From: Reclinomonas americana ATCC 50394 | Taxonomy: Eukaryota; Jakobida; Jakobea; Jakobida | Assembly (NCBI GenBank): GCA_048213135.1 | Contig: PS015031.1 | Coordinates: 6,114-63,163 of the forward strand | Length of the DNA stretch: 57,050 bases | Direction of reading: 5' to 3' | Part shown: piece by piece, positions 1 to 11,004 of the stretch | How the letters are laid out: each line of letters opens with the position of its first letter | How positions within the stretch are numbered: the stretch's first letter is position 1 | Program-made: the position numbers and the translations under genes | Notes under the pieces: generated by a model | What the model was told of the DNA's origin: nothing | Database searches by the model: none | The model's input: the letters and a program-made list of their open reading frames with translations, nothing else

Positions 1-19
1 CCTCCTCCTCCTCTCTCCT

Positions 20-89
<70 letters not shown>

Positions 90-373
90 CTTCCCCTCCG
101 ATCCCCCTTCTCTCTCACACTCTCTCTTTCTAGTCTTCAAATGCCTGCTCTACCGCTTTCTCTCCTGCCTCCTTCCCTCTCCACCCTCCCAATCCCCCCT
201 CTCTCTCTCTTTCCCTTTGTCGCCCTCTCTCTCCACTTCGCCTTCCTCTGCGTGAGTCCCTGCTCTCTCGCTCTTTTTTCGCTCATTCTTTCGAATGCCT
301 CTCCCTCTCCCTTGCCCCTCTCTCTCCTTCCCTTCTCTCTCTCTCTCTCTCTCTCTCTGCGCGCACTCAACAG
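1..373. repeat. CT-rich microsatellite tract, probably intron upstream of the exon at 374
   Basis: The stretch is dominated by CT dinucleotides and C/T-rich sequence on the plus strand and ends in a CAACAG acceptor at 371-373. In this window long CT tracts repeatedly lie just before 3' splice sites on the coding strand, so this is best read as the 3' end of a plus-strand intron whose gene begins left of the window. I see no credible coding sequence; open frames here encode only Ser/Leu/Pro or Arg/Glu runs made by the repeat. Confidence 0.6.
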
Positions 374-465
374 ACTGCGGAACCCAATGCCCGTGTGATA
401 CAAGTCCACATCGCCCAACAAGTCCGACAACACCGACTCCATCAGCGGCGCCTGTTCAATCAACA
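374..465 (+). CDS. Internal exon of an unrecognised gene (fragment)
   Basis: A 92-nt exon is delimited by a pyrimidine tract plus CAG acceptor and a canonical GTAAGT donor at 466. Translated in the open frame it gives about 30 residues beginning TAEPNARVIQVHIAQQ and continuing basic and glutamine-rich, which reads like an amphipathic helix. No family is recognisable and the flanking exons are not identified. The opposite strand is also open here (PLMESVLSDLLGD...), so strand is a judgement based on the splice signals. Confidence 0.35.
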
Positions 466-791
466 GTAAGTCAACAAGACAAAAAACACAACGAAAACAC
501 CACCAAATGCACACTTGCCTGCATGTAATACACTATGTGAGAAAGCAAAGGTGAGTGACTTGTGTGTGAAATGCGCGACGGAGGAATCATTGAGCAAACA
601 ACGCACCTTCCACTTGGTCATCTGTGTCAACACACAAGAAAGAGAGAGAGAGAGAGAAAGCACAAGAGTGAGAGAGTGAGAGAACACAATGTGTTATGCA
701 CGTCAACTCTGAACTGTGTCATCTCAAAAGTCACCTTAGGCGACACCTAAGTCGTCACCTAAGGCGACACCTACAGTCACTTATACTCTCA

Positions 792-826
<35 letters not shown>

Positions 827-1214
827 TCACTCACTCANNNNNNNNNNNNNNNNNNNNCTCACTCACTCACTCACTCACTCACTCACTCACTCACTCACTC
901 ACTCACTCACTCACTCACTCACTCACTCACTCACTCACTCACTCACTCACTCACTCACTCACTCACTCACACACTCACACATTCACACACTCACTCACTC
1001 ACTCACTCACTCACTCACTCACTCACTCACACACACACTCACACTCACTCACACAACACACACACACACACTCACTCACTCACTCACTCACTCACTCACT
1101 CACTCACTCACTCACTCACTCACTCACTCCACGCACTCACTCACTCACTCCCTCACTCCCTCACTCACTCCCTTCCCTCCTCTCACACTCACTCTCCCTC
1201 TCTCACACACTCAC
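466..1214. repeat. Microsatellite-rich non-coding stretch with (CTCA)n block
   Basis: Region without a supportable gene. It contains a 22-nt imperfect tandem repeat at about 728-775 (CACCT[TA]AGGCGACACCTA, each unit able to fold on CTTAGG/CCTAAG), CT and CA runs, a 20-N gap at about 838-857, and a (CTCA)n block from 858 to about 1180. On the minus strand the block is (GAGT)n and directly follows the donor of the exon at 1215-1416, so it lies inside that gene's first intron. The minus-strand sequence at 605-632 (TTGACACAG then ATGACCAAG) could be a later acceptor of the same gene, but the phase cannot be settled. Confidence 0.6.
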
Positions 1215-1416
1215 CCTCTGGCAACAGTGGAGGGATGTAATCATCGGGCGCCGGGCACCACGGACTGTCGGGCAACTGCACACAGTAGCCCTCCGCAATC
1301 GCCTCGTGTCCATTGACGAGTCTCAGCACACCTCCTTGTGTAAACGAAGAGGACGCTGCTACTGTGGTGGCGGTGCAGAGAAGGGCAAGAAAGAGCGCAA
1401 GGAGGAGTGCACGCAT
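1215..1416 (-). CDS. First exon of a secreted cysteine-containing protein
   Basis: The ATG at 1416 opens a frame starting MRALLLALFLALLCTATT, a textbook signal peptide with cleavage expected near residues 20-22. About 45 residues of mature sequence follow, with two cysteines and a Pro-rich end (IPPLLPE). The exon stops at CCAGAGG followed by GTGAGTG at 1214, phase 1. The intron then runs leftward into an expanded GAGT microsatellite and a gap, so the rest of the protein is not recoverable. It is on the same strand as, and 255 bp downstream of, the stop of the repeat adhesin. Function is unknown; export through the secretory pathway is the only inference. Confidence 0.6.
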
Positions 1417-1671
1417 GGTGCTCTCTATTCAGCAGACGTGATATCAAGGTTTAGTTGATCGGAAGTTTGTCAACAATGCATGGAGGTGCGCTGACTTTGA
1501 GCAACTGAAACGACGATAACACTTCATTCCTGACGTCGCGATGTCTACGGTCATACGCAACCACAGCAATGCAATGCCTGGGTCTGTAGAGGTGACGATG
1601 AGAATGCGATTTTGTGCCATTGCCTTGACCAATAGCCAAACTCACCGTACCTTTTGCGATATTCTCCGTTA

Positions 1672-4600
1672 TCAGCACGTGGTGGCGAGGATCAGCGAGT
1701 TGTTGACGGCGGCGTAGCCACGGCCGCCGGAGGCGCTGAGCGCGACCGCCTCTACATCGTTGCCGGTAGGTCCGAATTCCACCAGCCACGTCTGACCGCC
1801 GTCATTGGAGCCGTACACGGCAGGCACAGACTTGTTGCACGCGATCACGCGCATGCCGTCTGCGCTGCTCGCTATTCCCGTCCAGTTCTTGTTGTCGAAC
1901 ATGGTCGGCGTCTGCTCCCAGATGGTGCCCGAGTCTCTCGAGAAGTAGATGTTGCTGTTATCAATCGAGGCAAAGAGGCGCACACCATCCGCACTCGACG
2001 CGCACGCAGTCCAGTTCTTATCTTGCCCCGTACGTTGCGTCATCGATGAGTTGAAGACGCCGGTGAAAATACGCCCGCTGGTGACCACGGTGATGAACTT
2101 GGAGCAATCCGAATTGCATGCAATGTCCATGTAGGCACGCGACGACGACCCAGGAGCTGTCGTCCAGGTGGTGCCAGAGTCGACCGACTGGAACACGTTT
2201 GAGGCGTTGCCAACGGCCAGCATTCGAGTGCCGTCCGCACTCATGGCGATTGCTGTGTAAGGCTGATTGGAGCCGGTGTTGCGAGCCGTCCACGTTGCAC
2301 CACTATTTGTCGTCACCCAAATGTTGCCACCGTTCACCACGGCAGCCATCACCGATCCGTCAGAATTCATGGCCACATCGGTATAACTCTTGTTGCCAGC
2401 TGCAGTATTCGCCTGCGCCCATGACACACCCGAGTCCAGTGACAGATACAATGTGCCTCCAGAGACACTGGCGAGAGCCTTGGTGCCGTCCTGACTCGTG
2501 GCCACCGACGTCCAAGCCTGTGAGCTGGCACGACCCGTCCACGTAATGGTCGGACAATCGGTGCGCGGTGGCGATGGCGCAGCAAAGATGGGGACCCAGG
2601 TCGATCCATCGCTCATTACTTGCAACGCGTAAAAGGGCCGAACTTCGCTCTCGTTCAGTCCACGTTTCAACTGGGATGCCACTGCCGACGTCACCAACAC
2701 GTTGAACAGACCGCCAGCATTCTGACCGATGCACGTGTTGACAACCATGTACGCTTTGCCAGACACACCCGCTGCTGTCGGCAGCGTCACCGTAATCGTC
2801 GTGCTCGTCGTTGGGAAACAGGAGGCCGGTCGAACGAGAAGAACATAGTCGGAGGAAGAGGCGGTGTAGCTGCCGCTCACTGAGCTCCACACGAGCGTGC
2901 TTCCAGGTGTTGACCACAGCGCCGTTGCGCCCGATGCTGTCAACACCTGACCAGTAGAGCCCACAGCCAATTCAGCGGATCGACCAGATGAGTTGCCAAG
3001 AAGAAGCGCACCCTGTGTCAGCGGTAAGGAGACACTGGCGCCTACGACAAGGCTACCGGCTGTGCTCAGACTGCCACCCGCCACGAGGCCGCCAGTGCTC
3101 ACTGAGCCGCCTTGCAGCGAACCCACCGTAGTGACGCTGCCACCGCTAATGATACCAGACGAACTAACGGACGCACCGCGCAGCGACCCAACGGTTGTCA
3201 CACTGCCGCCACTGATCAAGCCGCCAGAGCTCACCGAGCCACTCTCAAGAGTGCCCACCGTCGTCACACTGCCGCCACTGATCACACCAGACGAGCTTAT
3301 AGAACTGCCGCGTAGCGAACCCACTGTCGTCACACTGCCGCCACTGATCAAGCCACCAGAGCTCACCGAACCGCCTTGCAACGAACCCACAGTCGTCACA
3401 CTGTCGCCACTGATGACGCCACCAGAGCTCACCGACCCACCAAGCAGAGCACCACCAGTGCTCACCGAGCCGCCTTGCAAGGAACCCACAGTCGTCACAC
3501 TACCGCCACTGATCAAGCCGCCGGAGCTCACCGAGCCACTCTCAAGAGTGCCCACCGTCGTCACACTGCCGCCACTGATCACACCAGACGAGCTTATAGA
3601 ACTGCCGCGAAGCGAACCCACAGTCGTCACACTGCCGCCGCTGATCAAGCCACCAGAGCTCACAGAGCCGCCTTGCAACGAACCCACTGTCGTCACACTA
3701 CCGCCACTGATAACGCCACCAGAGCTCACCGACCCACCAAGCAGAGCACCACCAGTGCTCACCGAACCGCCTTGCAACGAACCCACAGTCGTCACACTAC
3801 CACCACTGATCACGCCACCAGTGCTCACCGATCCACCAAGCAGAGCACCACCAGTGCTCACCGAGCCGCCTTGCAACGAACCAACAGTTGTCACACTGCC
3901 GCCACTGATCAGGCCACCAGAGCTCACAGAGCCGCCTTGCAAGGAACCCACAGTCGTCACACTGCCGCCACTGATCACGCCACCAGTGCTCACCGATCCA
4001 CCAAGCAGAGCACCACCAGTGCTCACAGAGCCGCCTTGCAACGACCCCACAGTCGTCACACTGCCGCCACTGATCACGCCACCAGAGCTCACCGTGCCAC
4101 CTTGCAACGAACCAACAGTCGTAACACTACCGCCACTGATCACGCCACCAGAGCTCACCGAGCCACCCAACAACGCTCCACCAGTGCTCACAGAGCCGCC
4201 TTGCAACGAACCCACAGTCGTCACACTGCCGCCACTGATCACGCCACCAGAGCTCACCGATCCACCCTGCAGCGAACCCACAGTCGTCACACTGCCACCG
4301 CTGATCACACCAAATGTGCTGACTGAGCCTCCCTGTAATGTGCCCACCGTTGTCACACTGCCANNNNNNNNNNNNNNNNNNNNCCGCTGATCACACCGAA
4401 TGTGCTGACTGAGCTGCCCTCCAGTGTACCCACTGTCGTCACACTGCCGCCGCTGATCACACCGAATGTGCTGACTGAGCCGCTCTGCAACGAACCCACA
4501 GTCGTCACACTGCCGCCGCTGATCACACCAAATGTGCTGACTGAGCCGCTCTGTAATGAGCCCACCGTCGTCACACTGCCGCCGCTGATCACACCGAATG

Positions 4601-7225
4601 TGCTGACCGAGCTGCCCTGCAACGAACCTACCGTCGTCACACTGCCGCCGCTGATCACTCCGAATGTGCTGACTGAGCCGCTCTCCAGCGTGCCAACCGT
4701 CGTCACACTGCCGCCGCTGATTACACCGAATGTGCTGACCGAACTGCTCTGCAAGGAACCAACCGTCGTCACACTGCCGCCGCTGATCACACCAAAGGTG
4801 CTGACTGAGCCACTCTCAAGCATGCCCACTGTCGTCACACTGCCGCCGCTGATCACACCGAATGTGCTGACTGACCCACTCTCGAGCGTGCCAACAGTCG
4901 TCACACTGCCGCCACTGATCACACCAAATGTGCTGACTGAGCTGCCCTGCAATGTACCCACTGTCGTCACACTGCCGCCGCTAATCACACCAAAGGTGCT
5001 GACCGAGCCACTCTCGAGCGTGCCAACAGTCGTNNNNNNNNNNNNNNNNNNNNNNNNNNNNNNNNNNNNNNNNNNNNNNNNNNNNNNNNNNNNNNNNNNN
5101 NNNNNNNNNNNNNNNNNNNNNNNNNNNNNNGCTGATCACACCAAATGTGCTGACTGAGCCTCCCTGTAATGTGCCCACCGTTGTCACACTGCCACCGCTA
5201 ATCACGCCGAACGTGCTGACTGAGCCGCTCTCCAATGAACCCACTGTCGTCACGCTGCCGCCACTGATCACGCCGAACGTGCTGACTGAGCCACTCTCAA
5301 GCGTGCCCACTGTCGTCACACTGCCGCCGCTAATCACACCAAATGTGCTGACCGAGCTGCCCTGCAATGTGCCCACCGTCGTCACACTGCCGCCGCTGAT
5401 CACACCGAACGTGCTGACTGAGCCGCTCTGTAATGAGCCCACTGTCGTCACACTGCCGCCGCTGATCACACCGAATGTGCTGACTGAGCCGCTCTGTAAT
5501 GAGCCCACTGTCGTCACGCTGCCGCCGCTGATCACACCAAATGTGCTGACTGAGCCGCTCTCCAATGAACCCACCGTCGTCACGCTGCCGCCGCTGATCA
5601 CACCGAATGTGCTGACCGAGCTGCTCTCAAGCGTGCCCACTGTCGTCACACTGCCGCCGCTGATCACGCCGAACGTGCTGACAGAGCTGCTCTCCAGTGT
5701 GCCAACAGTCGTCACACTGCCGCCACTGATAAGACCATCAACAGCGAGAATTGAACTCGTTATACTGCCTGCAGAAAGTAATCCACTTGTAGTCAGACTG
5801 CCGCCACTGACGATGCCTACAGCACTGATGTTACTTGCAATGCCAAGGGTATTCGTCACAATAACTGCTGCACTAATAGACCCCGCAGTTGTGATGTTCG
5901 CAGCAACGAGAAGACCTGAAGTACTGACCGAGCCACTCTCCAGAGTGCCCACCGTAGTAACACTGCCGCCGCTGATCACACCGAATGTGCTGACTGAGCC
6001 ANNNNNNNNNNNNNNNNNNNNGCAATGAACCCACTGTCGTCACACTGCCGCCGCTGATCACACCGAACGTGCTGACTGAGCCACTCTCAAGCGTGCCCAC
6101 CGTCGTCACACTGCCACCGCTGATCACACCAAAGGTGCTGACTGAGCTGCCCTGCAATGTGCCCACCGTCGTCACACTGCCGCCGCTGATCACGCCGAAT
6201 GTGCTGACTGAGCCACTCTGCAATAAACCCACTGTCGTCACACTGCCACCGCTGATCACACCGAATGTGCTGACTGAGCCGCTCTCGAGCGTGCCCATCG
6301 TCGTCACACTGCCGCCGCTGATCACACCGAATGTGCTGACTGAGCTGCCCTGTAATGTGCCCACTGTCGTCACACTGCCACCGCTGATCACACCGAATGT
6401 ACTGACTGAGCCGCTCTCCAGCGTACCCACTGTCGTCACACTGCCGCCGCTAATCACACCAAATGTGCTGACCGAGCTGCCCTGCAGTGTGCCCACTGTC
6501 GTCACACTGCCGCCGCTGATCACACCGAATGTGCTGACCGAGCCGCTCTGCAACGAGCCCACTGTCGTCACACTGCCACCGCTGATCACACCAAAGGTGC
6601 TGACTGAGCCGCTCTCGAGCGTGCCCACTGTCGTCACACTGCCGCCGCTAATCACACCAAAGGTGCTGACTGAGCTGCCCTCCAGTGTACCCACCGTCGT
6701 CACACTGCCGCCGCTGATCACACCGAACGTGCTGACTGAGCCGCTCTGCAACGAACCCACCGTCGTCACACTGCCGCCGCTGATCACACCGAATGTGCTG
6801 ACCGAGCCACTCTCAAGCGTGCCAACAGTCGTCAAACTGCCGCCGCTGATCACACCGAATGTGCTGACCGAGCTGCTCTCTAGCGTGCCAACAGTCGTCA
6901 CACTGCCGCCGCTAATCACACCAAATGTGCTGACTGAGCTGCCCTGTAATGTGCCCACTGTCGTCACACTGCCACCGCTGATCACACCGAATGTGCTGAC
7001 TGAGCCGCTCTCGAGCGTGCCCATCGTCGTCACACTGCCGCCGCTGATCACACCGAATGTGCTGACCGAGCCGCTCTCGAGCGTGCCCATCGTCGTCACA
7101 CTGCCGCCGCTGATCACACCAAATGTGCTGACTGAGCCGCTTTGTAATGTGCCCACCGTCGTAACACTGCCGCCGCTGATCACACCGAATGTGCTGACTG
7201 AGCCGCTCTGCAATGTGCCCACTGT
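1672..7225 (-). CDS. Giant repeat surface protein, repeat domain and C-terminal propeller (main part)
   Basis: One minus-strand exon, broken by gaps at 4364-4383, 5034-5130 and 6002-6021, ends with a stop at 1672. Most of it is a 22-residue repeat made of two 11-mers, for example GGSVTTVGTLQ and SGSVSTFGVIS. Around 2870-3050 it changes to a segment with GALLLGNSSG and GSTGQVLTASG, wording typical of phage and giant-virus tail-fibre proteins. The last ~230 residues carry five Asp-box-like motifs (SLDSGVSW, TTNSGATW, SVDSGTTW, SRDSGTIW, SNDGGQTW), indicating a BNR/Ycf48-type beta-propeller. N-glycosylation sequons are present. The N-terminus and membrane anchor lie on the contigs at 7395-8189 and 8529-9646. 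A role as a cell-surface adhesin or ligand-binding fibre is inferred. Confidence 0.8.
3090..7225 (-). repeat. 66-bp coding tandem repeat array
   Basis: Roughly sixty copies of a 66-nt unit (33-nt half-units) encode the 22-residue repeat. The part nearest the C-terminus (3090-4330) uses GGA/LL and SGG variants with Q-G-G; the rest uses STFGVIS with L-Q-S or L-E-S. A short interruption at about 5730-5930 has degenerate units (SISAAVIV, LGIASNISAVG) resembling the two-copy start of the array on contig 7395-8189. Unit homogeneity suggests recent expansion or gene conversion. Four assembly gaps fall in the array, so its true length is unknown. Confidence 0.9.
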
Positions 7226-7394
7226 NNNNNNNNNNNNNNNNNNNNNNNNNNNNNNNNNNNNNNNNNNNNNNNNNNNNNNNNNNNNNNNNNNNNNNNNNNN
7301 NNNNNNNNNNNNNNNNNNNNNNNNNNNNNNNNNNNNNNNNNNNNNNNNNNNNNNNNNNNNNNNNNNNNNNNNNNNNNNNNNNNNNNNNNNNNNN

Positions 7395-8189
7395 GTGGCA
7401 CTGCTGACGTCGATGGCGGCGCTCGGCGTTGGCGGATACCTGTACTTGTCGCAAAAGCCGCTGAGCATTCCGAATGAGGACTTTTTGAGGACATTGGTTT
7501 ACAATCCGGCGAACCAGACGTGGCACTTGAGTGCAGCTGAGTTGACGTCGGAGCAGCAGGTGCGGGACAGAGCCATGGTGCAGGAGTTGCTGGATTCGCG
7601 AGTGCCCGACGCACTGGCTCGCGTCGACATGGTGACGGACTATGTGGCAGCCACGCGTGCTGTGTTGGATTATAGGATCGATACGCTGATGCAACATACA
7701 AACAGCACGATTACGGATGTTGTTGCATGGACCCTGTCGCTAACCAATGCACTTGCCGGTGTCGATGCCTCGACTACAGCAGGTACGTATCCATGAATTT
7801 GTCACCCCGTACATCGCGACGAGCTGCTCGGTGGACCTGATTGCTGACCATTTTGCGCAGGAATATCGTCGATAACAAACACGTTGCAATCTTTCGGCTT
7901 ACTGTCCGCAAGTCGGACAGTGACTGCGGGAGCAGTGACCGCAGTCGGCGTTGTGACCGGCGGGAGTTTGACAACGAGTGGAACACTGGAGGCGGCCACG
8001 ATCAGTACATCCGGACAAATGAGAGCTGCCGGCTTGATCAGCGGCGGCAGCGTGACAACTGTCGGCTCAGTGCAGAGCGGCTCAGTCAGCACATTCGGTG
8101 TGATCAGCGGCGGCAGTGTGACGACGGTGGGCACGCTGCAGAGCGGCTCAGTAAGCACATTCGGTGTAATCAGCGGTGGCAGTGTGACC
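7395..8189 (+). CDS. Membrane anchor, stalk and first repeats of the giant surface protein (contig apparently inverted)
   Basis: As written this is a plus-strand fragment with no beginning and no end. Exon 7395-7782 encodes a hydrophobic end (VALLTSMAALGVGGYLYL) followed by about 110 polar residues resembling an ectodomain stalk with an NST sequon. A 78-nt intron (GTACGT...GCGCAG) leads to exon 7861-8189, which encodes VVTGGSLTTSG and then the same 22-residue repeat. Read on the other strand it fits exactly between the exon at 8529-8770, which ends QLTVLWIAV (start of a membrane helix), and the repeat exon at 1672-7225. I therefore treat it as the middle of one minus-strand gene on a mis-oriented contig. 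The alternative, a separate divergent paralogue, would require both genes to be truncated at the same gaps. Confidence 0.75.
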
Positions 8190-8528
8190 NNNNNNNNNNN
8201 NNNNNNNNNNNNNNNNNNNNNNNNNNNNNNNNNNNNNNNNNNNNNNNNNNNNNNNNNNNNNNNNNNNNNNNNNNNNNNNNNNNNNNNNNNNNNNNNNNNN
8301 NNNNNNNNNNNNNNNNNNNNNNNNNNNNNNNNNNNNNNNNNNNNNNNNNNNNNNNNNNNNNNNNNNNNNNNNNNNNNNNNNNNNNNNNNNNNNNNNNNNN
8401 NNNNNNNNNNNNNNNNNNNNNNNNNNNNNNNNNNNNNNNNNNNNNNNNNNNNNNNNNNNNNNNNNNNNNNNNNNNNNNNNNNNNNNNNNNNNNNNNNNNN
8501 NNNNNNNNNNNNNNNNNNNNNNNNNNNN

Positions 8529-9646
8529 GATACCGCAATCCACAGCACAGTCAGCTGTCGCTTGGTCACTTGCGCTGCAGCGCGCTCGGCGCCTCCTCCA
8601 ACGTTGCGTAATCTCAAGTCTGCAATCGGCACCGACACAGCCGACTCCACCGACGCCGACGACGACGGCGAATGCTGCGGCTTGCTATCATCCACCTCCA
8701 CCAGCGCGTCGGCGTTCACAGGGTGAATTCGTTGCGCGTTGCTCAAGTCACCAATGGCGGGACTCGCCAGCTGCGGCGGAGAGGAGGTGAGCGAGTCTCA
8801 TTTGTCTAGTTTTCCCTCACCCATCCACCAACGCACCTCATCCGCTGGCGTGTTGACATTGTGGAAGAGCCGCGCGTTTGCTAACCTCCGAATCAACGAC
8901 ATGGCACGCGGGTGCTTTGGCGCGTTGATGTATCCACGCGGTTCCACTCGTCGTCCATCATCAGCATCCCCGTTATCATCATCATCATTGCCGCCGAAAT
9001 CAGCGTCAATGTGCGTCTGTGCATACACACAGGCACCCCCCATGTGAGACACCTATCCACACACACAGAGAGGGAGAGAGGGAGCAGGTGGACGCACCAC
9101 TCTGTCACCAAACACTCCCATTGCACGTTCGTTGTTGACCGACATCATGTGCGGCGGTGGTGGCGCTGCTGGCAGTGGTGGTAACCGCAACCGCCCTTGC
9201 ACTAGTGTGCGCAACAGTCGCCGCGACACTGCCTGCTGTTGCTGTTGTTGCTGCTGTGAGGGCGAAGAGTCATCTGCGTGTTTGTTGGCGGCCATGTCGG
9301 TCTGTTGTGTCGGCGACTGCTGTTGCAGTGATCGCGGCGGCTGTAGACGATGAAACAGCTGCGGCGAGGGACCGGCTGGGCGCTCAATGAGAGCAGCGGG
9401 CGCGGGAGGCGCGCTTGGCATGTGTGGGATTTGTCGTGACAAGGGCACGAAGCCGGTTGGCTGTTGTTGTTGTTGCGGGTCCTGTCCTTGCATTTGTGTG
9501 CGTATGTGTGTGTGTGCGTGCGCGCGTGTGAGTGTGTTGCGCTCGTTGATGTCGATATCTCGAGAATAAGGAGTCGAATCGGACACGCGGACGCGATTGC
9601 GTGATTGGCGGTATCGCGAAAAAACGGTGTGAAAGGAGTTGCGCAT
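8529..9646 (-). CDS. Cytoplasmic N-terminus of the giant surface protein
   Basis: Three minus-strand exons join in phase 0: 9098-9646 (or from the ATG near 9497), 8837-9016 and 8529-8770. Donors are GTGCGT in both introns. The first exon is rich in Gln and Pro (QQQQQ and PPPP runs). The second has DDDDNGDADD and RLANARLFHN. The third is Ser/Asp/Glu-rich and ends QLTVLWIAV at the gap, the beginning of a hydrophobic segment. There is no signal peptide, so with the anchor on contig 7395-8189 the topology is type II: low-complexity cytoplasmic tail, one membrane span, very large extracellular repeat domain. Start choice is uncertain: MRNSFHTVF at 9646 or MQGQDPQ near 9497. Confidence 0.7.
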
Positions 9647-9866
9647 GTTGGCTGCAGACGCGCCGTAGTGTGCTAGGCAAGCTATCCTGTGCCACTGTCA
9701 GAACAGAGAGCGGAGAGTGAGTGACAAAGCAGACGTCGAACACATTTACATAAAAAACGCCATGCGAGCAGCGTCGTGGTGCGTCATTGACTTCATTCAT
9801 CGACCGCAGGGTGCACAGTCGTATTGCATTTCTCTCTCCCTCTCCCTCTCCCCCTCTCTCACGCGG

Positions 9867-10962
9867 TCACTTGAAGGCGGTGGCGACAATGGACAAGATC
9901 TCGTGGCCGAGTCGAACGCGGATGAATCGCGCCGCTTCCCACATGCAGCTGTAATCCTCGTCTTTCATGGCCTGGTGGCTGCGCAGGGTGTCGGCCCATT
10001 TTTGCATGTCCATTGGCGACAGCAGCGGCATCAGGTCGTCGAGACTGCGGCGCACGTGTGAGCACATAATGAGCAGGGTCGGTGAGGAGAAATTCGGACG
10101 CAACTTGTCAAACACCACATTCTGCATGCGATCAAAGAGCACCGTGTTGGCCTCCCGCGAGTTGTGCTTCTTCAGCGCCTGCTCAAAGCTCGCCAGCACC
10201 TCAAACAGCAGCACCTTGCTCGCCTTGACCGATCGCACAATCTCCAAGTCGCCCTCGCGCACCTCCGGCACCAACAGATCCGGTCGCCCCGGGCACTGCT
10301 GCAGCCTGCGCGCAGCAGAGCATCAGTTACGTGGATGCTGCGGCTGTTGCTGCTGTTGTGTAATGGAGGCAAACGCAACTCGCACAGATGCTCGACCTCG
10401 GCAGCCGCCGCCGCCTCGCGCGCCTGCCTCTCCGCCTCCTGTCTCGGATCCACAGGGAACATGCGCGTCCTGATCGCCCTCGCCGCCTCGTCCCACGTCA
10501 ACCCCGCAATCGCCGCGCGCTCCTCCTCAAACGACGTCATGTGCATCAGCGCACTGGGCGTCGCCACAGCCGAGCTCGCATCCGACTCTGACTCCGACTC
10601 CTCCTCCCCATCGTCATCGTCGTCCTCCTCCTCTTCCATCTCAAATGTGAGTGACTCCTGCGTGCACAGCTGAGCTGCGCGCTCGGCGGCCACCACCGCT
10701 GCCCTGTGATCCAACAGCGCATCGGCAATCGCATCGTCGCTGACAGCAGAGGGGTCGCCAAGTGTGCTCAGTTCTGCACTGGTGAGTCGCTCTCTGGCCA
10801 GCGCGCGCAACACCTTGTGCGCCACACATGCTGTCAGAGAGTCACAGAGACAGAGAGAGAGTTGAGTGAGAGTCGCACCTGTGGATCATATGGAGCGCTG
10901 GTGGTTAATCGCGCGTATACTGCGGGTTCTTCGACTTGCAGCGCGGCCAGCAGTGAGTCCAT
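9867..10962 (-). CDS. Unrecognised 318-residue acidic/helical protein
   Basis: Three exons join cleanly: 10879-10962 (MDSLLAALQVEEPAVYARL), 10380-10813 and 9867-10305. Intron 1 uses GTGCGA and a CACAAG acceptor. Intron 2 begins GTTGCG at 10379, and joining at phase 2 gives HLCELQQCPGRPDLL. The middle exon has an acidic Asp/Glu/Ser stretch and an alanine-rich helix. The last 145 residues form a well-conserved-looking helical domain (LFEVLASFEQALKKHN, FDRMQNVVFDKLRP, CMWEAARFIRVRLGHE) without cysteine pairs or membrane spans. I recognise no family. Its start is about 280 bp from the divergent LRRC45-like gene, so the two may share regulatory sequence. Confidence 0.65.
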
Positions 10963-11004
10963 TGTGTGTGTGTGAGGACAAGAGCGCGCGTGTGTCAGTG
11001 TTGT

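Noticed and set aside
696-1316. Frame encoding Thr/His/Ser/Leu repeats over the CTCA microsatellite
   Set aside because: Pure translation of a tetranucleotide repeat interrupted by N, with no splice or homology support.
2993-7787. Long plus-strand open frames with a Pro/Leu/Thr repeat (PPLITPNVLTEPL type) across the adhesin array
   Set aside because: They are the antisense of the 66-bp coding repeat; a repeat unit divisible by three keeps several frames open. The sense frame has a propeller domain, a proper stop and a membrane anchor.
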